From Pardosa pseudoannulata (Eukaryota; Arthropoda; Arachnida; Araneae; Lycosidae), in contig CM063503.1 of NCBI GenBank assembly GCA_032207245.1, forward strand, positions 63,574,744 to 63,638,743: a DNA stretch of 64,000 bases. The letters are read 5' to 3'. How positions within the stretch are numbered: position 1 is the stretch's first letter; the number at the start of each line of letters is the position of its first letter. Below, piece after piece: positions 37,720 through 51,980 of this stretch. The notes under the pieces were generated by a model. The model was given only the letters and a program-made list of their open reading frames with translations, was not told the origin of the DNA and searched no databases. The translations under genes were made by a program, and so were the position numbers.

Positions 37720-40700
37720 AAGGCATGTGTAAAGTATGGATTTTTTTTTATCAAATATTTTATGAAACTGAATTTTAAATCTAAATTGTTTTGTTAATAT
37801 ATGAGTACTTTCATGTTTATATTTATGCATTTGTAATGTAGAATTCCATATGCCTTTCTGTTTGATATGTGATTATTTTCATTTAGATATTTTGCCATCC
37901 TTTTACATGAAATTTTACTATAACTAGCATTTATATATGTGTATATCTTATATGAAAATAGTATTTTTTTCCCTATGTGCCTGTTTTTCTAGTCATCTGG
38001 TATTCATAATATTTCATATGACCTACTTCTCAAAAATATGTAAAAAAGAAGGGATTTCTGTGCAATACTTTAAGACTTTTCCTAAAAAATTTTTCTTCAG
38101 CATGAAGCTGAATATATTTTTGACATAAAAATATATTTTTAAAAAGCAGTAGTTATATATATTGAATATTTTTACATTAGATTAATAAGGGATTAAAAAC
38201 CCTAATTCTACATTTTATTATAACGGGTCAAAACACAGATTAATAAAGTAATACTTGAGAGCTATTATATTATTAATCAGTTACAAAAAGCATACCAAAT
38301 GTATTTGTTATCTGTTCATTCATAAAAATTATTTTTGTATGAATTTGTTGTGAGCATAACCCTTATCTACCATGTTAGGTCTAAATAAACCATAACACCC
38401 TATTTAAAAACTGATTTGAAATAGGTATAAACATTCATGCTGACAGTGATATTTAGAGTCATAGATTTTGATAGCTAAAGGTAGCATGCACCCTAGCTGT
38501 TAGTTCTGTTTCAAGCATCATAGAAGAATCACTTAACCCTTAAAATTTATTTTTATTATATACCAACAAATCAAGGAGGCATTAACTTAGCACAAATGTA
38601 TTATGTAAGAGATGCATTCAAATTAAATTTGAAGCCTGTACTTGTTTATTTTATCTGGCCTCTTAAATCTAATCTATGTGTTGATTTGAATTTTGAGGTT
38701 TTAACAGAGCTCTGTATATCTACCATTTGTATTTTAGATTTACATATGGCTGTTTACATATAAGTTTTTATTACTTCTAAACCTAAGAGTACCTAGATCT
38801 CTGGAAAGTGAACCAAAAATATAAGTGTTGAAATGCAGAGCAGTGCATCAAACATCTGGGAGAAGGAATGTTAGAAAAAAGATCTACTAATCACTTGGGT
38901 ACATTTGATGGCTGACACTCATCATTTATATGTTCAAAGTTTTTGGTATATAAAGTCTTGTTTATTTGATGACTGATACTCTTATCATGCCCTCATTTTG
39001 CCTAGGTTTTTGATGATGAGTCTAATTTGTCATTCAAACTTCTACTGCCTTATATACTACTCTATGCATCAGTAAATTAAATCTGTTCCACTTAAGACTT
39101 TTTTTCAAATAAATCTGTACCTAAGAGGTTAAAAGCATTATTGTACATAAAAAGTACATGAGGTTGAATGGTGATACATGCTAGAAATTCTTACATGTTT
39201 GGAAAATTCTAAACACATTTGTTAAGACTGTGACTTTAGTTAAACTAACATTTTCTGTTTAATTTTAATTTTAAATTTATTTTCTATTTATATATATTTA
39301 TACCTTTATGTTACAAATGTAAGTAGTTCAATAGACTTTTGCAATTTCATTTATCTTATTTTCATATTTCAATAATTCTTTGGTCATTTTGTATATTTGT
39401 ATAATTCATATTTATTATATATATGATTTGTTTCTTTAATGAGGAATAATTTTATAATTTGAATAGCATTCATTTAAAGAAAATGTAATTAGATTTTAAC
39501 TATTTATAATGAAATTTCACTTATTAAACTCTTAAACATTTACATTTCATAATGTATCTAACAGGTATATGCAGTTTGCCCTACATTTGTTTATAAAATT
39601 ATATATACACAGAAGGTTATTCACATTTTATGGAATTTGTTTTGTATTTTATTTTTTAACTGCATTTTGAGATAAAAATTTAGTAACTTCAGAATAATTA
39701 TCTGCTACAGTTATCTATTAATCAAAATGCAATATAAAAGATTTATTTTAAAAATAGCTCTTAAAATGGAGAGATAGCTCGAAGGTTATGTAACTGCACT
39801 TTCCAAGAAGAATTATTCATATCAACAAATCATAAAGTAGTGTTAAAATCTTAGTTATTGCATTTAAAAAGAGGTTTCTATAGTTTGTTAAATTTAAAAG
39901 GAAAAAAAATCTGAAAATGAAAATGACTGCAAAACCTTATCCTAAAATAGTTAACTTATTTCTGGATATCCGATATTTTTATATAATGAGTATATCTTCA
40001 CTATGTTTCATGATACATGATTTGCTAACAGTGGAGGAGAGAAGTATGCATCACAGTTTCATTACTCACTTTTCAATATATCTAAATTATGTATCTTAAA
40101 TTAATTCTTTAAGTACTATTAAAAGTTTATTTAAAATAATTTAAAACATTTGATTTCTATTAAAAGTAGTTTTAAAGTTTACCTCATTGTTTAAATCATA
40201 ATTCCAAAAATTTTCAGGATTTTCTGTCAAGTCTTACAAACACAAAATGCCAACCAAATATTGGTTTTCAAATTATGAAATATTTCTTTGTCTCTTTGTC
40301 AAATCTATCTATAAGTATACATATAGTAGATTTTTTTAAACAAGTTTAATCAATTTTGTGCGGAGTTTATAACTCAAATCACTTGTACCTCAAATCAATT
40401 AAACTGTTGAAATGGATAAAAATGCCATTAATCTAATCTAGGACCCCATCCTAGTCCATACTGATGATCAAGTTTTTATCATTCCTTTTTCTTTTTTTTT
40501 TTTTAACTCTATACTTAGCATTTATTTCTTACATATATATATTTTCTTTGGACTTATGATTAGGAAATCAAAGTTTTTAAAAATAACTATACATAAATGT
40601 CATCATAATACTCATACTTCGCTGTGAGCTGTAGGTGCTGACTACAAAGATCAATCAGTGAAGATTTTTAGCAAATTTTGGAATGTAATATCTTATCCTG

Positions 40701-41400
40701 AAATTGATATGATCAGAGAGTTTATATTTGCATCCTTTCTGGAAATTTATGGTTTCAAATCTCTTGAAACTAACTTGGTAGTTAAAAGTAAACATCCCTT
40801 TTTAATAAATCTTCATAAAATCTTCTAAAAAAAGACAATCTAGCACTTTGCGAGAAAAAATACCACTTATAAAGTACCATAACCCTTTGATCTTTCTGAT
40901 TTTCTGTTCAGAGTTGCACAAGAAAAGACTATTTGAAGTAATACTAGAAGTGGAAATCAGATAATAAGCTCAGTAATACTTCAATATAAAAGCTTGATTT
41001 ATTGTAAGACTGAACTTGTAAATATATTTACATGTATCACAAATCAATTTCCTTTATTTAAGTTAATTAAAATGAATTTTATTTATCTTCCCAAACTAAC
41101 ACAGAATTTATTGTTTTACATTTTTTACCATAAAGTGCTTTTATAAAGATATTAATATATGCGGGCATACTAACAAAATTTATAGAAGTGAATGTAAAAA
41201 GAAATAAAATTCCTAAGGTATATTTAATACATTAAAAAATTTTTAAACTTTATTCTCTTCCATATTGGGTTTTGATTTTTTTAATGAACTTGTATTTTGA
41301 ACTTTTGTTTGTAACTTGTTGCAAAAATTCTCTGATCATTTACTTGTATATTGGAATGCTTATAAGTAATAGTATTTTTATATACATACATACATGCATG
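37720..41400. other. Downstream of fritz, no gene recognised
   Basis: A+T-rich sequence holding the likely fritz 3' UTR (to about 38.4 kb) and then nothing recognisable. AACTCAAATCACTTGTACCT near 40372 looks like part of a pogo-type terminus, but it is isolated. Confidence 0.5.
38242..38389 (+). promoter_or_regulatory. Candidate poly(A) signals of fritz
   Basis: AATAAA occurs at 38242-38247 and 38384-38389, about 520 and 665 bases past the fritz stop. No oligo(A) tract directly follows the coding region, which argues against a recent processed-transcript insertion. Confidence 0.35.
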
Positions 41401-41965
41401 TAATGAAAATGATTACCCCTTAAATACCTTCATAATTTTTTTTCCTTTCTCATTTTCTAATTCCAAATTTCCCAGCTGTAAAGTGGTCAGATTTAAAGGA
41501 ACGTTCTCTAACCTAAATTCTTTTTAATGTTTCTCAAAAGTAATGCTGGCCTAAATGCTAATTTTCTGTCTACTGACCACATTTTTTCAGCTGTCTAAAG
41601 AAAATAGTTTTGCTTTTCCAATAACTAAATAGTTTCTAATGTGGTAGCTAACTTAAATTATCAAACTTCATTCTTGACTCCCAAAAAATGCTGAACAATC
41701 TAAAATCTCTTGGGAATAAAATCCCTCATTCTTCGGATTGACATTTCTAAAAGAACTGTGTGTATTTCAGCTTTTAATACAGAACTCTTCTCTTATGAAG
41801 ATTGACCAATTAATTTTTATTCTTAATAAATTTAAAGTTCCACCATTCTAGACTTGTGTTTCTGATGACATATAGCTGCATTTTATTGCCCAGTAAGCTT
41901 AGACAATTGTAATAATAGTAACTAATTTCTCCTGTAATCCATAAAAGATAATTTCTCTGGTTACA
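41401..41965 (+). repeat. Family B dispersed repeat, copy 3
   Basis: Aligns with copies at 837 and 26166: TGTAATGAAAATGATTACCC start, TTTTCTGTCTACTGACCACA, AGACTTGTGTT and a GGTTACATATA end. It is preceded by CATACATACATG microsatellite. Confidence 0.65.
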
Positions 41966-42283
41966 TATACGTATGTGTATTGTGTATTTATTAAATCTTT
42001 ATTAGAGCAAGCTTATTTTTACAAGAGTAAAGTGAAATAAAAAGTGGTTTAATCTTTACAGAGGCATTTTTGATTAGAATGTTCTTTTTATTTATTCATG
42101 TAAAATACTGATTATAACCATAATAAACAGTAGCATGCAAGATAAAAATTTTAAGAAAAAAAAAAGCAGATCAATAATATTTCAACTTTATTAGCCATTA
42201 ACTCGTTATTCCATTTTCTTATTTAAAATAAAGGATAACTTAAAAAATAGCATTTGAAGGTACAAATTTTATCCCTTTTATCC

Positions 42284-42384
42284 CAGTCAGCTATTCAGAG
42301 AATGGGTTAGATGATCTTGATGAAATTTTGCGTGGTAATGAAGATAAAAACTGGGAAGGTTTTAGGTACTCCAAATTGATTTAA
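42284..42384 (+). CDS. Weak candidate terminal exon of unknown gene
   Basis: After a pyrimidine-rich acceptor-like stretch (CCCTTTTATCCCAG, ending at about 42284) there is an open frame of about 32 codons, reading SYSENGLDDLDEILRGNEDK and then NWEGFRYSKLI before TAA. The composition is acidic and protein-like, unlike the surrounding sequence. It could be an alternative 3' exon of fritz, 4.6 kb upstream, or the end of another gene, or it may be chance. No family is recognised, and the frame is short enough to occur by accident. Confidence 0.2.
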
Positions 42385-42399
42385 AAGTCAAAAACATGT

Positions 42400-44589
42400 T
42401 GGATATAGAATATTTTTTTAACCTCCATCAGGTCTGGCAATTATATAGTTTGGTGTATTCATATATTTTTGTCCTAATCTGCCAAGTTTATTAAAATTTT
42501 AAGCAATTTACTTTATCTGATAATGTTTAAAATTATATAAACTTTCATTTTTTTTATCCTGATTAAGTCATTTAATTGCTTTATATATATTTATTTATTT
42601 GGCACATTTCTTTCTTTTAATTTTATTTTACCATCTTGTTACAATATAATCTATTCCATTGCTGTGATCATCTACAAATGTATTTAACATTTTATTTATG
42701 TCACATGATTAATATATTTTTTCATAGGTACCATTTTTTTTCTTTAAATCATCTTGCTAAAAATGTAATTACCTTTATGTTAGTAGAGCACAAGAATTAA
42801 ACTCCAAATAGAGCCCTTTTATTTCTTTAGTTTATATTTTTAAAATTAATGAAGAACCCTTAATTTAATAAAATGTGTTATTCTTTTTATGAAAATGTAT
42901 ATTGTTGTTGAAATTATGTATACTGCTATTATTTAATTTGAGGATAATTCTGTATATTATAACCCTTCAATGTATGGCATATCATTTTAGATACAGCTAA
43001 AAAATAGCTTGTAGAATTTTTATGTTTTCTCAAAATAAACTTTCCTTTCGAGAGTAAGTAGAGGGCAATCTTATAAACAATCTGCAAAATTTTCAGTAAC
43101 TTCTATTCTTTATAAATTTTCCATTTGGTTCTACAGTTTATAATTTTTTGAACAGCAGACATAAATTCCCTTCTTCGGCAGGTACACAGACTAAAATCAA
43201 GACAAATTACTTTATTTATTATAAAACTCCATTTTACAGAACTTGTTTTGCATGTAATACCAAATAAATCTTTTTTCATTAATGGCATCCTATGATACTT
43301 AAAACAATAGCTGATCACTAACCTGACATGATCTAATATTCTAAATTGTTAAAACTTCATATTTATTTTATTCTGTGCAGTCTATAATAGTTTAGATTTA
43401 AGATATGCATCAATATGGAAATGACAGAATTGTCTTATTTAATTATCATTATTGTAATTATAATGATAATGGTAACATACATTTTGAAATAAGTGTAATT
43501 TTAATTTGAGAGCCTAAATAACTGAAGACATGTATTGTAGTGGTTGCCTATTTTATAGAATTGAAATTTCAGAAAATGTTTGGCACTATACTAATCCACA
43601 TATCAGAACTCATTAATACCAAATTTTGTACTTGGTTGTGTCATGTCACGGAAAAGATTGTGAAATTTGATATTATATCTCAGCAGTTCACAAGCAACAT
43701 TTTGCCTTCACATATTTACTACTATGATTATATCTTGGTAATAAACTATCTTATTTACAATCTACAACATGCAAGGTTTATTTAACATTTTTATTACTAT
43801 ATATATATCTCTTGTAGTGGTTCTTATACTTTATTTGGGAACCTTTTTTACGTAGACTGCCAAAAAGGAGCTAGTATAAAATAATAAAAAAGATTATTTT
43901 TAATTTTTATTTTGTGTATTTAGGTTCAATATAACAAAATTTGAAAAAAAAAAAAAAAAAATGGTATAAAATAGGTTACTTCATATATAATATAGTTAAA
44001 TGAAATATTCTGTTTAGTGAAAAAGCAGTTATTTTAGTAACAGCTTCACTTTTCTTGTGATGTGCTTATATACTTGCTTCAAATATTTATTGTTCTGCAC
44101 TACAGTATAATTCATTGATACTGTTTGTGTTTTCTCATAAAATAATGTATAAAAAGTGTAATTGAAAAAAAAATCAATTTCATGGTTTTTCTGATTATGA
44201 GCTAAAGTAAAATGATTCATTGTTTTGCATAGTTTAAAATTATATTGAATAATTGCTATAAAAATTCCATAGTTTAAGTATACAAGAAAGTTTGAGTTCC
44301 CTTGCATCTTTTTAATTTAATTATGGAGTGTTCATTTTAATTATTTTGATGAAAAATATTTTTCTGCTGTCTTATAATTTTCTTTTCATTATATTCATAT
44401 TTTTTATCTGATAAATGGATAATCATATATTTATGCAGATCATCATGAATTTGATCTATTTGTGATATTATTAATTTTTTTTTTAAGTTCATGTACATTT
44501 AATTCATCTGAAAAGCATTGTGATAAACATTACTTCAAGACCTAAAATTATATTTTTCTAGTTTAAAAAACAAGATCTTTCAAATATAA

Positions 44590-44653
<64 letters not shown>

Positions 44654-47600
44654 TTTCTGCCCTTTTGAATTTAATATAGGAATATAGTAAAAATTGGATA
44701 AGCATCTATAAGCATTCAGAAAAGAAACAATAGCGATTTTAGTTGTCTTTTCCTGTATGTATATTGGATTCTGATGTTTGAAAATATTGATAAGAGAATT
44801 CCTGTACTGATATGAAAGGCTGTCTAAGATTATGGTAAATATATTTTTCACAAAATTCATGAAATTTTAAATGATTATAAGCTTTCTTGGAATTTTGTAT
44901 TAGAGACTTCATCTATTAATAATCCTAGGAACAGATAACAATGATTATAAATGCTGTGATAAAATAATTTGGTTTTATAATTAAAAGTTAGCTTCTTAAG
45001 GTAAAGCCACTAGAATGCCATTTTCTCCCATTTATTTGATTTTCCCCATCTTTTACTATTGTATATATAACATAATTTATTAATACAGAAAAAGAAGTAT
45101 ATATTATAATAAGTAAAAACTAATTATTGTTTGTTGTTCTTAGTGAGATTTTCTTCATTGAAATTTGAATTTGATTAAGTTTAAACATTTTTTCCTCAGA
45201 TTAGAGATCTGTGAATGAAAAGTATTTTTAATTTACAATTCCTGTTATAGATTGTAGTATATACAAAATAAAAGCATAGCATGCCTCATCTCTTAACTGT
45301 TACACTCATTGTATTATACAATTGCTTGGAAAAAGTAGCCCTTTAAAGAGTTAATTGCCTATCCCATAGGATATCTATTTGAGGGAAAGTAATAGCTTGG
45401 ATATAATTAATAAAATAGTTTTGTAAAGATAAAAATATTTGTTATATCTAAAATGTAAATGACTAAGCATTTTTGTAGTATGTTATCAATAGGGAAGATG
45501 ATTATGAATTCAACTTGTACATATGTGTATATAATCATTTATTTATATAATGTCTTATTTTCTATAATGCACTTCAAAGTATGTCTTTCTCTTAAGAGTT
45601 TCAACTGAACAAAACTTCATTAGTGAATGAACTCTTTATTAGTATTGAACTATGATCTCATTGATATATCTATAAGTTAATGCTTTACTATTTTCAGTGC
45701 CTTTAAACCAAAAATATATGTCTGTATTTTAAATATATGTTAATAGTGAAATTAATTTTTGAAACTGTATTTTGTAATCTTGTAGGGTATATTTTTGTGA
45801 TATGGTTATTCTATTATGTGAATAATTTTGTATTCAAAAATGTTTATAATGTTCATGTATTATTTATAGTTGTTTTACATAAAAGTGTATATTGAATGGA
45901 TTACTACTGTTTTTTTATATTTTTAATCAGTCTATTCTCTTTTATGACTTTATCATACAGGATCATTAACATATCATAATTTTATTTTCAAGCATAAATA
46001 TGAATTTTTACATTGGCTTCCATTGCAACTGAATACATTTTTCAATGTTTATTGACATTTACTTGAACATCGAGAGCATTTTGAAATATAATGTTTTCAA
46101 AAATAAGAAAGAGAGAGAGAGAAAGAGAAAATTACAAACCCTCTTAATCTAAAAATGTCTCCTGCAGTATCACAATCACCTTTGAATGAAAACTGCACAT
46201 GAAAGCAATACATCATACATCTCCAACAATAAACAACACAGAGTTATTTTAAACTGTTTAACTACAGTAAAGTATTGTGTATAGAGTAGAAAGTCAAATA
46301 ACAAAAATGTTAAAACTAGAATCACAAAAGAGGTCATTTTTATCCTTGGTAAACTTTTTTTAAGTATAACATTTTATTTATTTTCTTGATTTTTAGGTAA
46401 CTCATTTATGTATATTTTTCCATTATTGGAATAGTTATATCAAAACTGCCCTTCAATAAGTATTCTACAATTTTTCCTTTTGTAAGTTATTGATGTCACA
46501 GCAACACCAGAACACTTAACAAATAAAACAATATTTTCTTATAACCTACAACAACTAGGTTTACATACTGCATTTATACTCTGATGCTTCACAAAAATTC
46601 TTCTTAATTTTAATCCTGTGAAAGAAATAAAAATTTTCCTTAATTCAATTTAGGGAATTTGTGATATAGGTTGCATTTAAAGTTACAACTCTAGTAGTCC
46701 TGTGGCACTTATTAGCTAGGTGTTTAAGGTCATTAGTGTGACTTAATTTCAAATTCATGCAGAAAGTTTGATGTTCTGTTATACTAAAAATGATCATTGA
46801 ACTATCACATTTAATGCTAGTTTTAGCCACATTCCAAGACAAATACCATTATTTTATAGTTATGTTGAGTACAGTTAATGATTTGTTTACTTTATTATTT
46901 TGAACTGTCAAATGACTTAAAAATAAGATTTAACAGTTTTATTAGACATGCTTTTACTTAATTATAAATTTCCTGCACTGATCAAGAATTTCCACCTCTG
47001 GCATTAATAGATAAAATCAGAAGACTTTAGCAATCTTTTAAATAACCTCTTTTGAGATAAATGAATTATAAAAGTATTTAATAGTTGTAACAAAATCTTT
47101 TCTGGCCACAAATTTCTAAAATCCCATTGCAGTGTTCATAATTGAAAATGCATCATTTTTTTTCTTTTTTAGCCATTAGTTTTAATGAATTTGATATAGT
47201 CTGTAAATTTATAGGAATGTTATAAATTTTAATGTTTATTAATATCTATATTAAAGTAAAATTACATTTTTTTTTAATTTGGTAAAATATCCTTTACATT
47301 AAGCTAAAATATTGAAGTTTAAATTTTCTAGACTTTATTGCTAATCGCATATGTCATTTTATTACATAAAATGCCCCCTCACTGTAATTCTAGTTGTACA
47401 AGAAACACCATAATTCTAGTGTTAATCCAGCAGAAAATGCTTAACATGAAATATTATTTATGCTCAAGAAAACTCTGAAGAAATTATAGATTAGTAGATA
47501 GTGCTTTTATGTAAATTACAGAAACAAAATAATTCTTGATATTTATATTTAAAAAATGATAATTACATGATGGATGATTTTAAGGTCAGTTACATCACAC

Positions 47601-48840
47601 ATAACTTTGAAGGTAAATTATGTTTTATCACTAGAAATATATTGATTCTAGTGAAAACTAGTGTTTATAAAGTTTCATGTATATTTGTTCAGTAAGTTAG
47701 TAACCACTATTCTGCATTTATATGTAAATATTAGTCTTAGTTTGTATTATGCTTATGCATATATACATATTTACTTAAGACCCATTATGAAACAAAATTT
47801 TATTTCTCGTATTTTTCAATCAAACAAGAAATATGCCAGTTGCCAAATGCCTATTAGTAATTTCTAAGGCATCCTCTGGAATATTTTTAAAAAATAAATA
47901 TGAACCATTTATAAGATTGGCCTCAGTGGTATATATGCATTCATACAGGCATAATATTCATTGCTTTGCAATCTCATTCATACTGTGAGGTTTTACATTC
48001 AATGGTATTCATGTAAAATTCATTCATACTGACATATAAAAGGCATACATGTAATCATTTAAGTGAAGAAAATATCACATTAAATAATTTTCACTCTCTT
48101 TTGTTTTGTAAACCAAAAATATATGTATGGAAAAATATTTTTTTAGGCAAAACATTTTTATATTAAGTTATGAATTCCATGTTAAACATTTTGACTGTAC
48201 ATGATAAAACTTTTATAAATGATACAGCAAATGAATTTTGCCCAGTATTTGTATCTTTTTATATATCATTTAGTATTAAAAAATTAATATTTTCACAAAT
48301 TCACTTATTTTCTTTTAAAATCTGGCAGGTGATAGTATTTATATTTGTCATATATATAAAATATCCAGTACAACTCCAACTATCTAGAGTAATTTATAAT
48401 AGCCTATTCAGATAATTGTGTTATTGAAAAAAAGTAAAAAATTTCATAAGGAAAAATCATATTTTTTTTTAATAATAAAATATTTTTTGAATATGTCATT
48501 CAAAATCAGTTGTTTCGTGAAATAGACAGCTTCATTTTTACTCTAAAGAACAGACTCAAAGTTTAAAATAGAAAATATTTTTTAATATCCAAAATTGTTG
48601 ATGTCCTCACACAATACATTTCGACTAGCTGCTTATTTGTCTAAATATTGGATGATTTTCATGATGTCTGCCAACTTATTTTACTTTGAAATCCATGTTC
48701 TAACATAACAGAAGAAATGAAAAATGGCATGTCAACAAATAAGCGTAACACCTAAACCTACAGTAACTCATATAGTGAAACTGGTACTTCTGAATGTTGG
48801 TTGTTCTCTGTTAGAATTCTATTACTTTTTTTTTTTCAAA
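42400..48840. other. Intergenic A+T-rich stretch, no gene recognised
   Basis: No coding exon, RNA gene or transposase was recognised. It contains a (TA)n run at 44592-44649, an A tract at 43942-43960 and a GA-rich stretch at 46108-46130. Confidence 0.5.
44592..44649. repeat. (TA)n microsatellite
   Basis: A pure TA run of about 29 units. Confidence 0.95.
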
Positions 48841-48847
48841 TTGATGT

Positions 48848-48898
48848 GGACAATTTGTAATCCAGATGAGTGGAGTCCTGATAATTGGAGTTTTACTG

Positions 48899-48899
<1 letters not shown>
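48848..48899 (-). mobile_element. Pogo/Tigger-type terminal inverted repeat fragment
   Basis: On the minus strand, TACAGTAAAACTCCAATTAT and CAGGACTCCACTCATCTGG resemble the CAGTaaAACCTCgATTATCcG ends of pogo-type elements, starting at a TA. The (TA)n run follows directly outside; the opposite end was not found. Confidence 0.5.

Positions 48900-48980
<81 letters not shown>
48900..48980. repeat. (TA)n microsatellite
   Basis: An uninterrupted TA run of about 39 units. Confidence 0.95.
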
Positions 48981-48982
<2 letters not shown>

Positions 48983-50129
48983 GACAAATGCAAATATATT
49001 CATCTCTTATTTGGATGTTTTCTTATCTGTTATTCTTTATTTATAAATTAGTTTATGAAAACTATTAGTACTTCAGATTCTCAATCCATTTTACGATATA
49101 AAATTTTTATTTTTGTAATATTGATTTTATATCACTTGAGAATTTTAATCCTTTTTCTTATTCAGTAATACACTTTAATTGTATACATTTATTTATATTT
49201 ATAGTATTATAGAACTGATTATATACACTTCTAATTTATTATATTATACACTATGTGTATTTTATTTTGGACGCAATATTTCTATTAAATTTCACCTTTT
49301 TTTCCTCATTTCTTTATTTTAATTTTTAAATCTTTTGTTTGTATCTGGGATTCTATACATTACTTCAATGTTCTATGGAAGACAATACTTTGCTAGTCAG
49401 TCTGTAGCAAGATTTATAGGGAAGTGTTTACCCTAGTTGCATAATGCTTTAAATTTGAAAAGGGTTAAAATTTTCAGCTGTGTAGCTAAAGCCATATTTT
49501 TTTATTAAATAATTTTAGGGACTACTGAAAGCTTTTGTTTATTTTTGTCTTTTTTTGGGGGGAGGGGGGGTTGGTATATGTTCATAAACAGTTGTTATGT
49601 GAGAGATTTACATCCAAAATTAACAAAGTCCATCTTATTTGTTATAAAATAAAGCTGTTTGCCAGGGTTAATAATGTGTTATTTCTTATACATGTTTATG
49701 TATATATGTTATAAATACCCCTGTTTTAATGTTTAAAATGAGTGCCATGCTCAGCCAATCAGAGTGAGGCATAAATTATGATGTCTCTACTGCTTAACCT
49801 TTTTTTTCTCCTGCACAAAAATACATTTGTATTATGTTATTTTAGCCTACTTAAATGTGTCTATAGCAAAGCACTTTATGATTCTAACAATCTTCTAATT
49901 TTCCTGTACAAAACTAAAACACCATTATTATTAAATATTATCTAAATTTCTAGGAATCATTTATGATTAGGACACTATGGGAGTTGATTTTTAGCACTTT
50001 TCCGTATGGACTTTGTTTACTTTGTTTGTTAACCCCTCATGCATTTCATATACTTTTAATATATTCAATCTCTCACAGGAAAATGGTCATATACTCAAAT
50101 AAATTGATAGTTGTTACTGAAAAATGGCT

Positions 50130-50540
50130 AAAATACAGGACTTTTATAAAACGAAAAGTTGGGAAAAATACAAATAAAGATTTGGAAATAATCTCATTTC
50201 AATTCTTTTATGGAAGAAATATTTTCACATTACTTATGTATAGGGTGTATCTTCTTGGTTTCCTGTCATATTATACTTATATTTAACTTACATTATGTTT
50301 ATCTCTTTATCAAAAATCTAATTCATGTACAGGATTTTTATACAAAGGACTCGTGGGGTAAAAACAGCTTTAGAATTATTCCATCCATCTTAGATTTAAA
50401 TAATTTTGTTGAATATAGTTTTTTACATTATTAACCAATAAAATATGACTCCTTAGTTCCCTGCTATATTATCATTATATGCTATATTATGTTTAGTTCT
50501 TTGTCAAAAGTCTAAAAATTAATTTTTCTTTACAAAGAGA
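50130..50540 (+). repeat. Degenerate tandem repeat, ~195-bp period
   Basis: TACAGGACTTTTATAAAA (50135) recurs as TACAGGATTTTTATACAAA (50329). TATTATACTTATA with TTATCAAAAATCTAA (first unit) recurs as TATTATCATTATA with TTGTCAAAAGTCTAA (second). The array is bounded by TTAACCCCTCATG at 50029 and AAAAGGGTTAA at 50574, which may be ends of a TTAA-type element. Confidence 0.5.
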
Positions 50541-51447
50541 GGTATCCAATCAGTGTCTAGGACATTCCAAACTCAAAAGGGTTAAACAGCAAAGCAAAAT
50601 TTGTAAAGTTCTTGAGACAATCTGCTTTGGGGTGGGTAACATAATAGCATCATTATGCAATAAGTAACACATTCTTTCCTTATAGCAATGTATGAAGTTG
50701 GTTACTTTTATAATATCTACTGTGTAACAGTCACTAAGGAACAGTTTTTGTATAAGATGCTTTTATCGCACAATAGAGGAATCATTTTTTAGCAATTATA
50801 ATATTACTTATTTGGTTTTGGTAAATTAAATATCAAAAAGGAAAGTGTGGAAGCAAATTCTCATACGAGATTCGATGTGCCGTTTCTTATTGCATAAAAC
50901 AGTAAATTGTTGAAAAAGCAACTTATCGCTGATAAATGTTTGTACAGTGCATGCTTCGTAGCATATAAATTATTTCATAAATAAATACTAGATAATTACA
51001 ATTCCATTAAACAGCTATAAACTTTGAAAATTTGTTTGAACAACATCAACTGTTATAGATTATATGGAAAAAGTTACAACACCAATCCATATGCTTCTAA
51101 CATTTAAAACAGTACAGCATTCAGATATGAATTATATAACAAAAGCAGTGTTGAGCCTGCTGGACATCTCAAATGAATCGGAAAAAGATGGGTTACTGAT
51201 TTAAAAAAAAAAGTGATTACATATCTCATTGCCTTGATTAGGAACAACTGTGAAAGAGCCGTCATTGGCATGTCAGCATTGTAACACTTTAGAAAGGAAT
51301 TATTATTATTATAATTTTTTCTTTTTACAGTGCAATCAAACATGCCATATATATAGATATATACGTAACAAATGGGAGAGAACAAATGAAACATTGTAGA
51401 CGATCACACACCAACTGAGATTCATTCTATATGAGATTGGCTAAGGT

Positions 51448-51980
51448 TTAACACCAGAACGCCGGAAACCTTGAACACTACCCTTTATGTGTCATTTTGA
51501 CACTAGTGGGTAATAAGTGAAATATTCCTATGAAATTTATAATGCAAATTCTTTAAGATATATATGTATAGTTTAACAACTTATCAGTCTTGAACTAAAT
51601 AAATACATATTTATCTTTGCAATCAACATAAAATAATAAAATTAACTTGACATTCAAAGAATCAAAGCTGAAATATAAATAATTTCACTAGATGACATGG
51701 GAATATAAACATCACAAGAAAAAAAAAAAAACTACTTACATTATTTACAATCAATACGATTAAATTCCACGTGCCATGTCGAACTGACACCAAACAGGTG
51801 TTCTAGGTAAATTTACCTATATAAACTCGCTCAAGATAATATCTCATTACTTTGTAAGTGAATTTTCCTCAACTATTTAATAAAAGTCGAAAGAAATAAA
51901 ATGAATCCATTGGAAATTTTGGATTTTATCAAAGAATTTACATGCCTTGATGCCGAAATGACACTATCCGGCATTCTAAA
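51448..51980. mobile_element. piggyBac-type MITE cluster, family P2
   Basis: TTAA (51448-51451) then CACCAGAACGCCGG at left. Inverted ends CTAGAACACC...GTGTCAGTTCG (51771-51808) and TTTAGAATGCCGG...GTGTCATTTCGG (51945-51980) lie on the right. All carry AGAAYRCC plus a GTGTCAttTyG block. A further related end, ACACCAGAACTAGAGGG on the minus strand, lies at 54815-54832. No transposase is present. Confidence 0.45.

Noticed and set aside
43103..43318. 71-codon minus-strand frame
   Set aside because: No homology recognised and no acceptor or donor in a matching phase; length is within chance expectation.
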